A DNA stretch of 37,046 nucleotides from the NCBI GenBank assembly GCA_017882805.1, contig JADGOT010000224.1:1-37046 (forward strand), given 5' to 3'. The first letter of the stretch is position 1, and each line of letters begins with the position of its first letter. Shown piece by piece: positions 24,845-31,272 of the stretch. The notes under the pieces were generated by a model that saw only the letters and a list, made by a program, of their open reading frames with translations, searched no databases and was not told where the DNA came from. This stretch comes from Glaciihabitans sp. (GTDB lineage Bacteria > Actinomycetota > Actinomycetes > Actinomycetales > Microbacteriaceae). A program made the position numbers and the translations under genes.

Positions 24845-25252
24845 GTGATCTCGACATCCCTGGCCCGCGCTCTGCGCGACTCGGGGCTGGTCTGGCATCC
24901 GGCGGCGGGCGACGCGTTTCGAATCGATCTCGTCGAGGTCGACGACGAGGTCTTCTATCTCAGCGACATGACCGTGGAGGCGCACACCCTCATCACTGGC
25001 ACCGAACTCGGCTTCAACGGCACCACAGAGTGGGCTCTCGATTCGGTAGCCATCGAGGACGCCCTGTGGCTCCCCAGCGAGACCCAGTTGAGAGTCGCGC
25101 TCGGACGCGCGTTCCAGAACTTGACAATTCGTGACGGACACCTGTGCGTCACGGCCGAGATCGACGGAATCCCGGCAGACTTCGTCGGTGGACTCGCCGA
25201 GGATGCCTACGCTCGCGCCCTGATCGCCCTACTCGATTCTGTTACCGCTTAG
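24845..25252 (+). CDS. Conserved actinobacterial protein of unknown function
   Basis: A 135-aa soluble protein with no signal or membrane segment. Visible blocks: LARALRDSGLVWHPAAGD, FYLSDMTVEAH, FNGTTEWALDSVAIEDALWLPSE. From memory such proteins recur in Microbacteriaceae and are sometimes labelled 'pilus assembly protein CpaE', which this sequence does not support: there is no ATPase or receiver domain. It starts at GTG, 7 nt after the epimerase stop, so may be cotranscribed with it. Its last 11 bases overlap the end of the convergent ycnI gene. Confidence 0.7.
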   Translation: MISTSLARALRDSGLVWHPAAGDAFRIDLVEVDDEVFYLSDMTVEAHTLITGTELGFNGTTEWALDSVAIEDALWLPSETQLRVALGRAFQNLTIRDGHLCVTAEIDGIPADFVGGLAEDAYARALIALLDSVTA

Positions 25253-25946
25253 CTGACCTACCGCGTGCGAAAGCGAAGGCGCCCAGCACGAGTGCGATGA
25301 CGCCGAGGGCAAGGCCGGTTGTCCCAAGGATCAGCGCTGCCCCGGCTGTGGATGCGGCGTCGTTCGTCGCGGCGATTGCGATGCCGCTCTCGGTATTGGT
25401 TGGCGGCGCATCGTTGATGTACAGGGTCGGCGCGGGATGGTCCGGCTCCTGGCCGTCCGCAAGGACCGGCTCGTTCCATTTCACGACGGTGCCATCCGAG
25501 TACGTCTGGATGGTGGGAAACGCGACGCGGCCAGTATCGGGCGTGAGGTCGAGGGCGATGGGGAATTCCTGGAACTGACCGGGCTTGATCGAGACGCCCT
25601 TGTTCGCCACGTAGACGATCGTGACGGGTGCCTCCGTTACCTTAACGCTGTCGTTGACGATCGGTTTCGCGAGCTTTGCCCGCACGACGCGGGCGGTCCA
25701 TCCGGCGACCGGTTGGTACGACGCATCCGCAAACGGCGTCGTGGTGGGCAGATCGATTTCCACCCGGACGGTGCCCGCAGACTCGGATTCGTTCGGCACG
25801 CGAAAAGTGACCTGGATGTCGTCGCCGGGCGCCGCAGTATTGGGCGTGATATTCACGTGGGCATCGGCGGACAGAGGTGCTCCGAGAACAAGGACGGCCA
25901 CAGCGGCGAACGTTGCAGCGGCTCGGGCAGCGAGAGATGTCCTCAT
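25242..25946 (-). CDS. ycnI: YcnI-family (DUF1775) copper-binding membrane-anchored protein
   Basis: A 234-aa exported protein. A signal peptide (AAVAVLVLGAPLSADA) precedes mature HVNITPNTAAPGD; cleavage before the His would expose the N-terminal histidine that binds Cu(II) in YcnI. The beta-sandwich domain runs to ~165 (VPNESESAGTVRVEI, AGWTARV, FPIALDL). A linker and a C-terminal membrane helix (~200-228) end in basic residues, giving a cell-surface anchor. The role is probably copper handling. No CopCD/CopZ genes adjoin it. Its start codon and -10 box lie in one copy of the 20-bp repeat at 25944-25963. Confidence 0.85.
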   Translation of the reverse strand: MRTSLAARAAATFAAVAVLVLGAPLSADAHVNITPNTAAPGDDIQVTFRVPNESESAGTVRVEIDLPTTTPFADASYQPVAGWTARVVRAKLAKPIVNDSVKVTEAPVTIVYVANKGVSIKPGQFQEFPIALDLTPDTGRVAFPTIQTYSDGTVVKWNEPVLADGQEPDHPAPTLYINDAPPTNTESGIAIAATNDAASTAGAALILGTTGLALGVIALVLGAFAFARGRSAKR

Positions 25947-25963
25947 GAAGCCCGATTCTAGAG
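25944..25963. repeat. 20-bp direct repeat, left copy
   Basis: CATGAAGCCCGATTCTAGAG occurs here and again, identically, at 29838-29857. On the minus strand this copy holds the ycnI start codon and its likely -10 box TAGAAT (25955-25960). The flanking bases differ between copies. Confidence 0.95.
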
Positions 25964-25996
25964 TCGCCGATTGCGAAGAAGATTAGAGCGCTGACC

Positions 25997-26333
25997 GTGC
26001 AGAGATCTGCTGGCTCTCTCTGGCTGATGTTCGTTGCCTTTGGCTACGTCCCGCAGGTTGGGCCTCTTCCGGCCCACTACGGGCTTGGCAGCATCCTGGC
26101 GATGCTGCCACTCACGCCGGGCGGCCTCGGACTTGTCGAGGGAGTGATGGTCCCCGGCGTTCGCCGCGCTTGGAATACCCGTCGGCATTGCGCTGCTGGC
26201 CGTGATCGCCTGGCGGGTTCTCGAATACTGGCTTCCCATCCCGATCGGCGCGATCGCCTACGTTTCGCTGCGATTTAGCGAACGCCATCCGCGTAGGACG
26301 TTTGGCACTGTCGCAAAGCGCAGCCCGGTTTGA
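25997..26333 (+). pseudogene. Frameshifted C-terminal remnant of a YbhN/UPF0104-type membrane protein
   Basis: The first part reads SLWLMFVAFGY, HYGLGSILAMLPLTPGGLGLVEGVMVP, a recognisable end section of flippase-like UPF0104/LPG-synthase TM proteins. The frame then breaks: after about 26155 the match continues in another frame as FAALGIPVGIALLAVIAW, EYWLPIPIGAIAYVSLRF, stopping at TGA 26331-26333. One surplus G in the run CCCCGGCG explains the shift. The N-terminal ~200 or more residues expected for the family are missing, so it is a relic, not a sequencing slip alone. The hydrolase gene starts 10 nt later, suggesting a former operon. Confidence 0.8.
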
Positions 26334-26343
26334 AGCTAGTGAA

Positions 26344-27201
26344 ATGAGCAGGGTCGACTCGTCGCAACCAAAGCCCGCGAAACCCAATACCGGGTGCCGA
26401 GTTTCGCTCGTGAGTTGGTTCGCGCGATGCAAGACGCTGAATGTTGCTGTGGATGTGGGCACCGGGCCGGTCATCGTCCTGCTGCACGGGATCGCGTCTT
26501 CTGCCGCGACGTTCACAAACCTCTTCCCGCTCCTGGCGGGCTCCTACCGCGTCATCGCAATCGACCTGCTCGGTTTTGGCGAATCGGCGTCGGACGCGAA
26601 CAGGGAGTACAGCCTTGACGATCATGTGAACGCGCTCGCGCGCACGATAGAGCACCTGCATCTTCGCGGCGGGTTCATCCTTGCCGGACACTCTATGGGG
26701 GCGCTGATCGCCGCTCGTTACGCGGCCACCCGGGACACGACAGCGACTCGGCTGATCCTCATCAGCCCGCCGATTTATCCCCCTGTGGAGTTGTTGACTA
26801 ACCCGGTCGATCGCGCGGGCGAAGTCGCACGAATGAAGGCCTACCGGCTGTTGCGAGGTAACAAGCAGACGACGATCGATCTCGCAAACGGATTGGAAAG
26901 AGTGTCCCCGATCAAGGGCATCCTCGACTTGACGGACAGGAACTGGGACGCATTCGAACGTTCGCTCGCGAACGCCATCGAGATCCAGACAACCATTGAC
27001 GACATCCGCGCAACTGCTCTACCGGTCGATATCGTCGTTGGAACGGCTGACCCGTTCGTCCTTCCCGCTGGGATCCGTCTGGCGGAGCAGTACCCGAACG
27101 TTACCGTTCGCCGAATAGCTGGCGCCGATCACCTCATCCGCCCGCGCACTGCGGCAGTGATTGCTGAGTTGATTGAGGACTCCTCCAGCCACACCGAGTG
27201 A
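26344..27201 (+). CDS. Alpha/beta-fold hydrolase
   Basis: A 285-aa hydrolase. Seen: the oxyanion-hole HG in IVLLHGIASSAATF, strand-turn AIDLLGFGES, the nucleophile elbow LAGHSMGALIAARYA, the acid Asp in VVGTADPFVLP and the His in IAGADHLIRPR, so the catalytic triad is complete. I use ATG 26344 (MSRVDSSQ) rather than the longer 26302 start, which lies in the relic. The substrate is unknown; it could be an esterase or C-C hydrolase. It is the first intact gene in the repeat-bounded block. Confidence 0.85.
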   Translation: MSRVDSSQPKPAKPNTGCRVSLVSWFARCKTLNVAVDVGTGPVIVLLHGIASSAATFTNLFPLLAGSYRVIAIDLLGFGESASDANREYSLDDHVNALARTIEHLHLRGGFILAGHSMGALIAARYAATRDTTATRLILISPPIYPPVELLTNPVDRAGEVARMKAYRLLRGNKQTTIDLANGLERVSPIKGILDLTDRNWDAFERSLANAIEIQTTIDDIRATALPVDIVVGTADPFVLPAGIRLAEQYPNVTVRRIAGADHLIRPRTAAVIAELIEDSSSHTE

Positions 27202-27258
27202 GCGCTCGGTCATCCCAGATTCGAACGCTGAGCGAAGCCGCGGCCCGGGAAGCCATTG

Positions 27259-27759
27259 CTACGCCGTGTGACGAAGGCTGCCAGCGCTCGACTCATGCAC
27301 GACGAGCACCGCACAATTGGCACGCTCGGCGCATTCCGAACTGACGGTGCCGAGGAGGGCACTCATGAGCGCCCCGCGTACGCGTCCGCCGACAACGAGA
27401 AGGTCAGCGTCCTGACTCGCACTAATGAGCACTTCTGCCGCTGGTCCTTCACGCACGAATGCCGATACGTTTTCGGGAACATCGTCCCCGAAGACAGCAG
27501 CCATCGTCTTGTCCAGGGCCTTTTGTGCGTCCTCGCCCGGCGACCATTCAATCGGTGGCGCCACTGGTCCATATGCGACAGGCAACTGCCAGGCGATGAC
27601 CACCTCGATGTCGGCACCCCCGAAGACAGCGAGCTGTTCAGCCCGCCTGAGAACCACGGCCGAGTGGTCTGAACCATCGATCCCGACGACGATACTGCCG
27701 GTCAGCCATGTGTGTGACGGGGCTGCCTGAGTGCTGGATGACGCTGCTTTGTTGTCCAT
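27259..27759 (-). CDS. Universal stress protein (UspA family)
   Basis: A 166-aa single-domain UspA protein. The first strand is SIVVGIDGSDHSAVVLRRA and the nucleotide loop region is LLVVGGRVRGALMSALLGTVSSECA, ending CAVLVVH. The ATP-binding pattern G-2x-G-9x-G(S/T) is altered: the second Gly is Val (GGRV). The start at 27759 (MDNKAASSS) is preferred; the 57 extra residues of the track cover the regulatory region. Two DosR-like boxes lie 36-73 nt upstream, and the divergent neighbour is a small membrane protein. It probably helps survive hypoxia or stasis. Confidence 0.85.
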   Translation of the reverse strand: MDNKAASSSTQAAPSHTWLTGSIVVGIDGSDHSAVVLRRAEQLAVFGGADIEVVIAWQLPVAYGPVAPPIEWSPGEDAQKALDKTMAAVFGDDVPENVSAFVREGPAAEVLISASQDADLLVVGGRVRGALMSALLGTVSSECAERANCAVLVVHESSAGSLRHTA

Positions 27760-27794
27760 GGCAGCAGTGTGCGCGCGCGAGCGGTCCCGCTGTA

Positions 27795-27808
27795 GAGCCG
27801 AAAGTCCC
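27795..27808 (-). promoter_or_regulatory. DosR-like box A
   Basis: On the minus strand GGGACTTTCGGCTC, close to the actinobacterial dormancy-regulator consensus GGGACTTNNGNCCC. It lies 36 nt upstream of the uspA-type gene and points towards it. Confidence 0.6.
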
Positions 27809-27817
27809 TTCGATCGT

Positions 27818-27831
27818 GGGACCAACGACTC
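27818..27831 (+). promoter_or_regulatory. DosR-like box B
   Basis: GGGACCAACGACTC, 67 nt upstream of the 64-aa membrane-protein gene. Its centre is 23 bp from box A, about two helical turns, so both could be bound together between the divergent genes. Confidence 0.6.
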
Positions 27832-27898
27832 TAGGGAACAACTTTCACACGATGGGAGCATCGAACTCATTCGCATCGATGAATCCAAGGAGTGGCAA

Positions 27899-28093
27899 AT
27901 GACTGACCGCGTGAAATTCGTGCAGCGCAATGGCCAGTGGGGGTTCTTCTTCCTTGTGGCCTACGTGGGCGCCGCTATCTACTTCGTATCGCATTCAGAC
28001 GGACAGTTCTTTAGCGTTGTAGTCGGCCTGCTGCAGGCGGTAATTTGGCCCGCCTACGTTATCTATCACTGCCTGGCCCTGCTCGGCGTCTAG
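27899..28093 (+). CDS. Small two-helix membrane protein
   Basis: A 64-aa protein starting MTDRVKFVQRNGQWGF after an excellent ribosome site (AAGGAG, 6-nt spacer). The track ORF begins far upstream in the regulatory region. Two hydrophobic stretches, FFFLVAYVGAAIYFV and FFSVVVGLLQAVIWPAYVIYHCLALL, indicate a hairpin in the membrane. I do not know a function. It is divergent from the stress protein and shares the DosR-like sites. Confidence 0.75.
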   Translation: MTDRVKFVQRNGQWGFFFLVAYVGAAIYFVSHSDGQFFSVVVGLLQAVIWPAYVIYHCLALLGV

Positions 28094-28170
28094 CAGGCGG
28101 GGGCACCGTCCCGCGCTCGGCAGGAGTGACCGCGAGGTGATTTGTGCACTCTGCCCAAACCCCAATTCAC

Positions 28171-28184
28171 GGGACCAATGACCC
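28171..28184 (+). promoter_or_regulatory. DosR-like box C
   Basis: GGGACCAATGACCC, differing from box B at two positions, 57 nt upstream of the flavodoxin start in a 148-nt intergenic region. Confidence 0.65.
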
Positions 28185-28241
28185 TGTCGACTGCAGGTAC
28201 TCGATGTCAGTGTCGAGTCAAAGGGCAATGAAGGAGTTCGA

Positions 28242-28772
28242 ATGAGCGCAGTAGTCATCTATGAATCGATGTTCGGCGCCACCCGAATGGTCGCGGAGGC
28301 GCTTGCGCGCGGGATTGGTCGCCACACCGATGTCACGGTTGTCAATGTGAACACCGTCGGTCACGAGTTTCCCGTCGCCGACCTCGTATTGGTGGGCGCG
28401 CCCACCCATGTTCACGGTCTCAGCTCACCGACGACCCGCGATCAGGCCGTAATTTGGACGAAGGATCCGGCGCGGAAACTAACGCTCGAGCCGGAAGCTC
28501 CGGGGAGCGGAGTGCGGGAGTGGCTCGAGGGACTCACGAGCAGGCCGGGTGACTTCGTTGCGTTCGACACCCGCGCGGATACCGCAGAACTGCTCACCGG
28601 GTCAGCGGCGAAGCACATCCAGAAGGCTTTGAAGAAGGCTGGCGGGCACGCACAGTCCGAACACGAAAGCTTTCTCGTGCACGACAACTCCCTGGACTCT
28701 TCCGAGTTGGAGCGCGCAGAGGCGCTGGGCGAGCGGCTCTGGACGGAGCAACTGAGCGCAGCGCGATCATGA
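28242..28772 (+). CDS. Flavodoxin-domain protein
   Basis: A 176-aa protein with a flavodoxin fold. The FMN phosphate loop is YESMFGATRMVAEALA near the N-terminus, and the second loop is LVLVGAPTHVHGLSSP. It would bind FMN and carry or use electrons in the cytosol. The start has a strong AAGGAG site, and DosR-like box C lies upstream. Its stop overlaps the ATG of the next membrane-protein gene (ATGA), so the two are made together. A protoporphyrinogen-oxidase-like or stress flavodoxin role is possible but unproven. Confidence 0.85.
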   Translation: MSAVVIYESMFGATRMVAEALARGIGRHTDVTVVNVNTVGHEFPVADLVLVGAPTHVHGLSSPTTRDQAVIWTKDPARKLTLEPEAPGSGVREWLEGLTSRPGDFVAFDTRADTAELLTGSAAKHIQKALKKAGGHAQSEHESFLVHDNSLDSSELERAEALGERLWTEQLSAARS

Positions 28773-29233
28773 TCGTAAAGCTCGCGCGCGGAACCCTACG
28801 CTGGACACTCATCGTTATCACGGTATTCAATGCGCTCTCGGCGGTGGCTGGTGGTATAGCCATCCTGGCAACCAACGGTCTCGGGATGCCACTGTCGATG
28901 CTCAAGAACGGTCCGTTCAACTCCTTCACTGCGCCGGGAATCATTTTGCTCGTCGTCGTGGGCGGATCGCAGGTCGTCTCGGGTGTGCTTCTCCTAATGC
29001 GGAAGGAGTCGGCCTACGTCTGGACCTCGATCGCGGGGTTCGGGATCGTCATCTGGATCTTCGTCGAGGTCGCAATCATCGAAGCAACGGCATGGCTGCA
29101 GGTGCTCTATTTCTCGACAGGACTAGCGCAACTCATCGCCGTTGTTGTGCTGTTGGGCGTCGTGCACTGGTTGCCGCGAATCCCACTCAGCGGTGTACCC
29201 CGCGAGGGCGACCGCGCACCGCAAGCCAGATGA
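28769..29233 (+). CDS. Four-helix membrane protein coupled to flavodoxin
   Basis: A 154-aa integral membrane protein with about four helices: LRWTLIVITVFNALSAVAGGIAI, GIILLVVVGGSQVVSGVLLL, VWTSIAGFGIVIWIFVEVAII and a last one around LIAVVVLLGVVHWL, followed by a polar tail. No family is recognised with confidence. The 4-nt overlap with the flavodoxin gene and shared promoter imply joint function, perhaps a membrane partner for electron transfer, which is inference. Confidence 0.75.
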   Translation: MIVKLARGTLRWTLIVITVFNALSAVAGGIAILATNGLGMPLSMLKNGPFNSFTAPGIILLVVVGGSQVVSGVLLLMRKESAYVWTSIAGFGIVIWIFVEVAIIEATAWLQVLYFSTGLAQLIAVVVLLGVVHWLPRIPLSGVPREGDRAPQAR

Positions 29234-29267
29234 TGCGTGATGGTGTTCGCTCCCATGCACGACCAAC

Positions 29268-29281
29268 AGGACCAAAGCCTC
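29268..29281 (+). promoter_or_regulatory. DosR-like box D
   Basis: AGGACCAAAGCCTC matches the block consensus GGGACYWWNGNCYC except the first base. It lies 113 nt upstream of the 93-aa gene, the weakest of the four sites. Confidence 0.4.
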
Positions 29282-29394
29282 TATTGCGGCAACCAAACCC
29301 TTGAGATCGTGGTCTTGATGAGGCTATCGATGTCAGGTGGATGGCCGCGTCCGCCCTCGCGCGGCAGTATCACTTGGCTCGGAAGGTAAGAAAG

Positions 29395-29676
29395 ATGAAA
29401 AGCCAGAGGGAGACTGGCACACCCGCCCCGAGTGAGGCCACAGAGTCGAGAGGTTTACGTACCGCGACGAATCGGCCGGTCTGCATCCGATACTGCGGCC
29501 GCGACTTCGTTGCCTCGCCGGAAATGGCAGGAATCTTCTTGCGTCGCACGCAAGAGTTGCTTGACAACGAAGACGCCCAACTTGTCCCGCTGCTGCACCG
29601 GGATGGAATCGAAATGCTGTATGTGGCTCGGGACACCCCCCTCACAGTGCACGATGTCGACGATGCATTTCTTTAG
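29395..29676 (+). CDS. Hypothetical protein, 93 aa
   Basis: No family recognised. The ATG at 29395 (MKSQRETG) has AAGG 8 nt upstream; the track's ATG at 29341 has a poor site. The C-terminal part looks like a compact alpha/beta fold: VCIRYCGRDFVASPEMAGIF, TQELLDNEDAQLVPLLH and a final DTPLTVHDVDDAFL. No signal or membrane segment. Last gene of the repeat-bounded block, with a weak DosR-like box in its upstream region. Confidence 0.6.
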   Translation: MKSQRETGTPAPSEATESRGLRTATNRPVCIRYCGRDFVASPEMAGIFLRRTQELLDNEDAQLVPLLHRDGIEMLYVARDTPLTVHDVDDAFL

Positions 29677-29964
29677 CAGGCGGATAGAAGTCGCCAATCC
29701 TGTCCGCGGATAGGGCTCGTTTCACTGTCGTCGTGAACGAGGGCAAGACCAATTACGAATCCGCCGGCTGGGCCGCCATCTCTGGATTCGCTTACGTCGC
29801 GTTGTCAGGCAATTACTTTTCGAAGTAGCCGGTCCCGCATGAAGCCCGATTCTAGAGGGGCAGGGTGGGAAACAAATTGGCGTCGAAATCGTGCAAACGA
29901 TCATGCGAAGCGCTCCGAATTACCCTCAACAGTTTGTCCGGTTTCGAGTGGTCAGGAGCTAGGC
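29677..29964. other. Gene-poor junction holding the right repeat and a possible gene relic
   Basis: 288 nt without a confident gene. On the plus strand, 29688-29828 is open without a start and reads ARFTVVVNEGKTNYESAGWA then AISGFAYVALSGNYFSK, stop: protein-like, possibly the tail of a lost gene. The 20-bp repeat copy follows at 29838. Nothing is recognised between it and the next ribosome site. Confidence 0.4.
29838..29857. repeat. 20-bp direct repeat, right copy
   Basis: Identical to 25944-25963 (CATGAAGCCCGATTCTAGAG), 3894 bp away in the same orientation. Here the embedded start and -10 on the minus strand lead only into an 11-codon frame, so it looks like a copied or recombined fragment of the ycnI promoter region. 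Confidence 0.95.
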
Positions 29965-30306
29965 ATGAAGACACCGCATCCCAAGGTCGTCGGCGCACTC
30001 TCCATCGTGCGCCTCGGCAAGTCGGACTGGCGAGTGTCTTCCGCCGTCGACCCGGACGAACTGCTTGGCTACATCGAACGTCAGCGCACCGGGCGATTCG
30101 AGGTGGTATGGATGAGCGATCCCATGCGCTGGGGCTACGCGACATCGTTCGAGGAGGCGCTGGTCGCGTTCGGCGACAGCGTTCGATTTACCGGCGAGAT
30201 TCTCGACGACCGAGCACTCGTTGTCGGAGCACCGCGGGCCCCACTCTTTGCGGGCGCGCGACGTGTGACGTGGATGAAGCCAACCGGTCGTTCCAGCGTC
30301 GCGTAA
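29965..30306 (+). CDS. Conserved hypothetical protein, 113 aa
   Basis: Function unknown. The ATG at 29965 (MKTPHPKVVGALSIVRLG) has a clear AGGAG site; the 42 extra residues in the track cover non-coding sequence and the repeat. It is a single small soluble domain: SDWRVSSAVDPDELLGYIERQ, FEVVWMSDPMRWGYATSFEEAL, then a basic tail. No signal peptide. Stands alone before the tRNA gene. Confidence 0.7.
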   Translation: MKTPHPKVVGALSIVRLGKSDWRVSSAVDPDELLGYIERQRTGRFEVVWMSDPMRWGYATSFEEALVAFGDSVRFTGEILDDRALVVGAPRAPLFAGARRVTWMKPTGRSSVA

Positions 30307-30316
30307 CCAATGGATG

Positions 30317-30389
30317 TGGGCCCCGTCGGGCTCGAACCGACGACCAACGGATTAAAAGTCCGATGCTCTACCAACTGAGCTAGAGGCCC
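30317..30389 (-). tRNA. tRNA-Lys(UUU)
   Basis: Read on the minus strand the gene starts GGGCCTCTAGCTCAGTTGG. The acceptor stem GGGCCTC pairs with GGGGCCC (one U-G). The D-arm is GCTC...GAGC, the anticodon loop is CTTTTAA (anticodon TTT), and the T-arm is GTCGG-TTCGAGC-CCGAC with discriminator A. The CCA end is not encoded. Bases 27 and 43 are a U-U mismatch. The 79-aa track ORF over it is spurious. Confidence 0.97.
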
Positions 30390-30456
30390 TCTGCATTAAA
30401 TCTATCGTGTCTGGCGCAGGAGTCCGGCGCGCACAGCGAGGACGTTCTGCGGCGCT

Positions 30457-30462
30457 TAGGCT
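30457..30462 (+). promoter_or_regulatory. -10 box of leaderless transcript for the gene at 30470
   Basis: TAGGCT, 7 nt before the ATG at 30470, with no Shine-Dalgarno; the same hexamer as before the epimerase gene at 23911. Confidence 0.5.
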
Positions 30463-30469
30463 GAATGGG

Positions 30470-31099
30470 ATGGCCGACGATTTTCACAAACCCACCCAGT
30501 ACTCGGGTGACAAGTTTGACGAGTACGAGGGTGGAGAAGACCCGGCGCAGATCCTTCGCGTCGCGCACGACACCGCGCATGCCCTCGTTCGCCGGGCGCG
30601 TGAGAACGACGATCCCGCAGTGCTGGAGCGGTTGATCGCCTACACGGATGAGCACGGAATCGACGCGATCGCCGAGCTGTGGGCACGATCAAGCGCTCGC
30701 AGTCTGCCGGGCGCGCTCTGGCGAATCTACCTGGTGCGACTTCTGATTCGGCAGGACCCCGACGGTACGAGCCTGCTGTTCCAGCGAGGGAGCGAGGTGC
30801 TCGAGACTATCGACACCGTGGTGGCGGGGGCTCCAGTGCCCACTGGCCCCGACGAGATCACGGAGCTAGCGGATGAGATTCTGCGCGGCGTCTTCGTCGG
30901 CGACTTTTCGATCGCCCTTGACCGCGCCGCCGCGTTCTGCCGGGTCTGCGCGGCGGGGGCGACCAGCATTGCCGATGATGCCGACTTCGTCTCCGACGAA
31001 CGTGCAGCGGAGCTGACCGCACGCGCCGACCGCTTCGCGACGACCGCCGATGAGTTCGCTGCTGGCGCACGACTTCAGCGTGCTGGGCAGCTGGACTGA
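30470..31099 (+). CDS. Conserved actinobacterial protein of unknown function
   Basis: A 209-aa soluble, mostly helical protein starting MADDFHKPTQYSGDKFDEYE. Conserved-looking blocks are AYTDEHGIDAIAELWARSSARSLPGALWRIYLVR, EVLETIDTVVAGAPVPTGPDEIT and ILRGVFVGDFSIALDRAAAF. From memory, relatives in Microbacteriaceae are often labelled 'DNA-directed RNA polymerase subunit beta', a transferred misannotation: nothing here resembles RpoB. The start follows a TAGGCT box at leaderless distance; the track's earlier ATG is not supported. Confidence 0.75.
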   Translation: MADDFHKPTQYSGDKFDEYEGGEDPAQILRVAHDTAHALVRRARENDDPAVLERLIAYTDEHGIDAIAELWARSSARSLPGALWRIYLVRLLIRQDPDGTSLLFQRGSEVLETIDTVVAGAPVPTGPDEITELADEILRGVFVGDFSIALDRAAAFCRVCAAGATSIADDADFVSDERAAELTARADRFATTADEFAAGARLQRAGQLD

Positions 31100-31272
31100 C
31101 GGCAGGGTCAGGGCGACCATCCGCTAAAATGGTTACTCCGGGCCGCAGTAACCCCGGGCTCCACTAATAGCCGCTTCGAGCGGCCTTGCGCCGAGAGGCG
31201 TTCTGCGGCCCGGACCAAACCTCAGCTCGGTCGGGACCAAACTCATTGGCGTTGCGCACCGAATCACCTGAC
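31100..31272. other. Intergenic region upstream of sigK with hairpins and direct repeats
   Basis: 173 nt. TAAAAT (31125-31130) resembles a -10 box. An inverted repeat GGTTAC...GTAACC spans 31131-31153, and GCCGCT-TCG-AGCGGC (31170-31184) is a small hairpin without a T-run. Two copies of GGACCAAAC (31212-31220, 31234-31242) precede the likely sigK promoter. No coding frame is convincing. Confidence 0.4.
31237..31264 (+). promoter_or_regulatory. Candidate SigK-type autoregulatory promoter
   Basis: CCAAAC (31237-31242), 16 nt, CCGAAT (31259-31264). CCGAAT equals the -10 element described for mycobacterial SigK promoters; the -35 element matches CCATCC at four of six bases. The start codon chosen for sigK is 8 nt after CCGAAT. 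Confidence 0.45.

Noticed and set aside
25944-29857. Integrative element with att sites
   Set aside because: The 20-bp repeats resemble att sites in layout, but there is no integrase, transposase or tRNA end in the block; the tRNA-Lys is 460 bp outside it.
30135-30374. 79-aa ORF MVEHRTFNPLVVGSSPTGPTS
   Set aside because: This is the well-known false translation of a tRNA gene (tRNA-Lys here).
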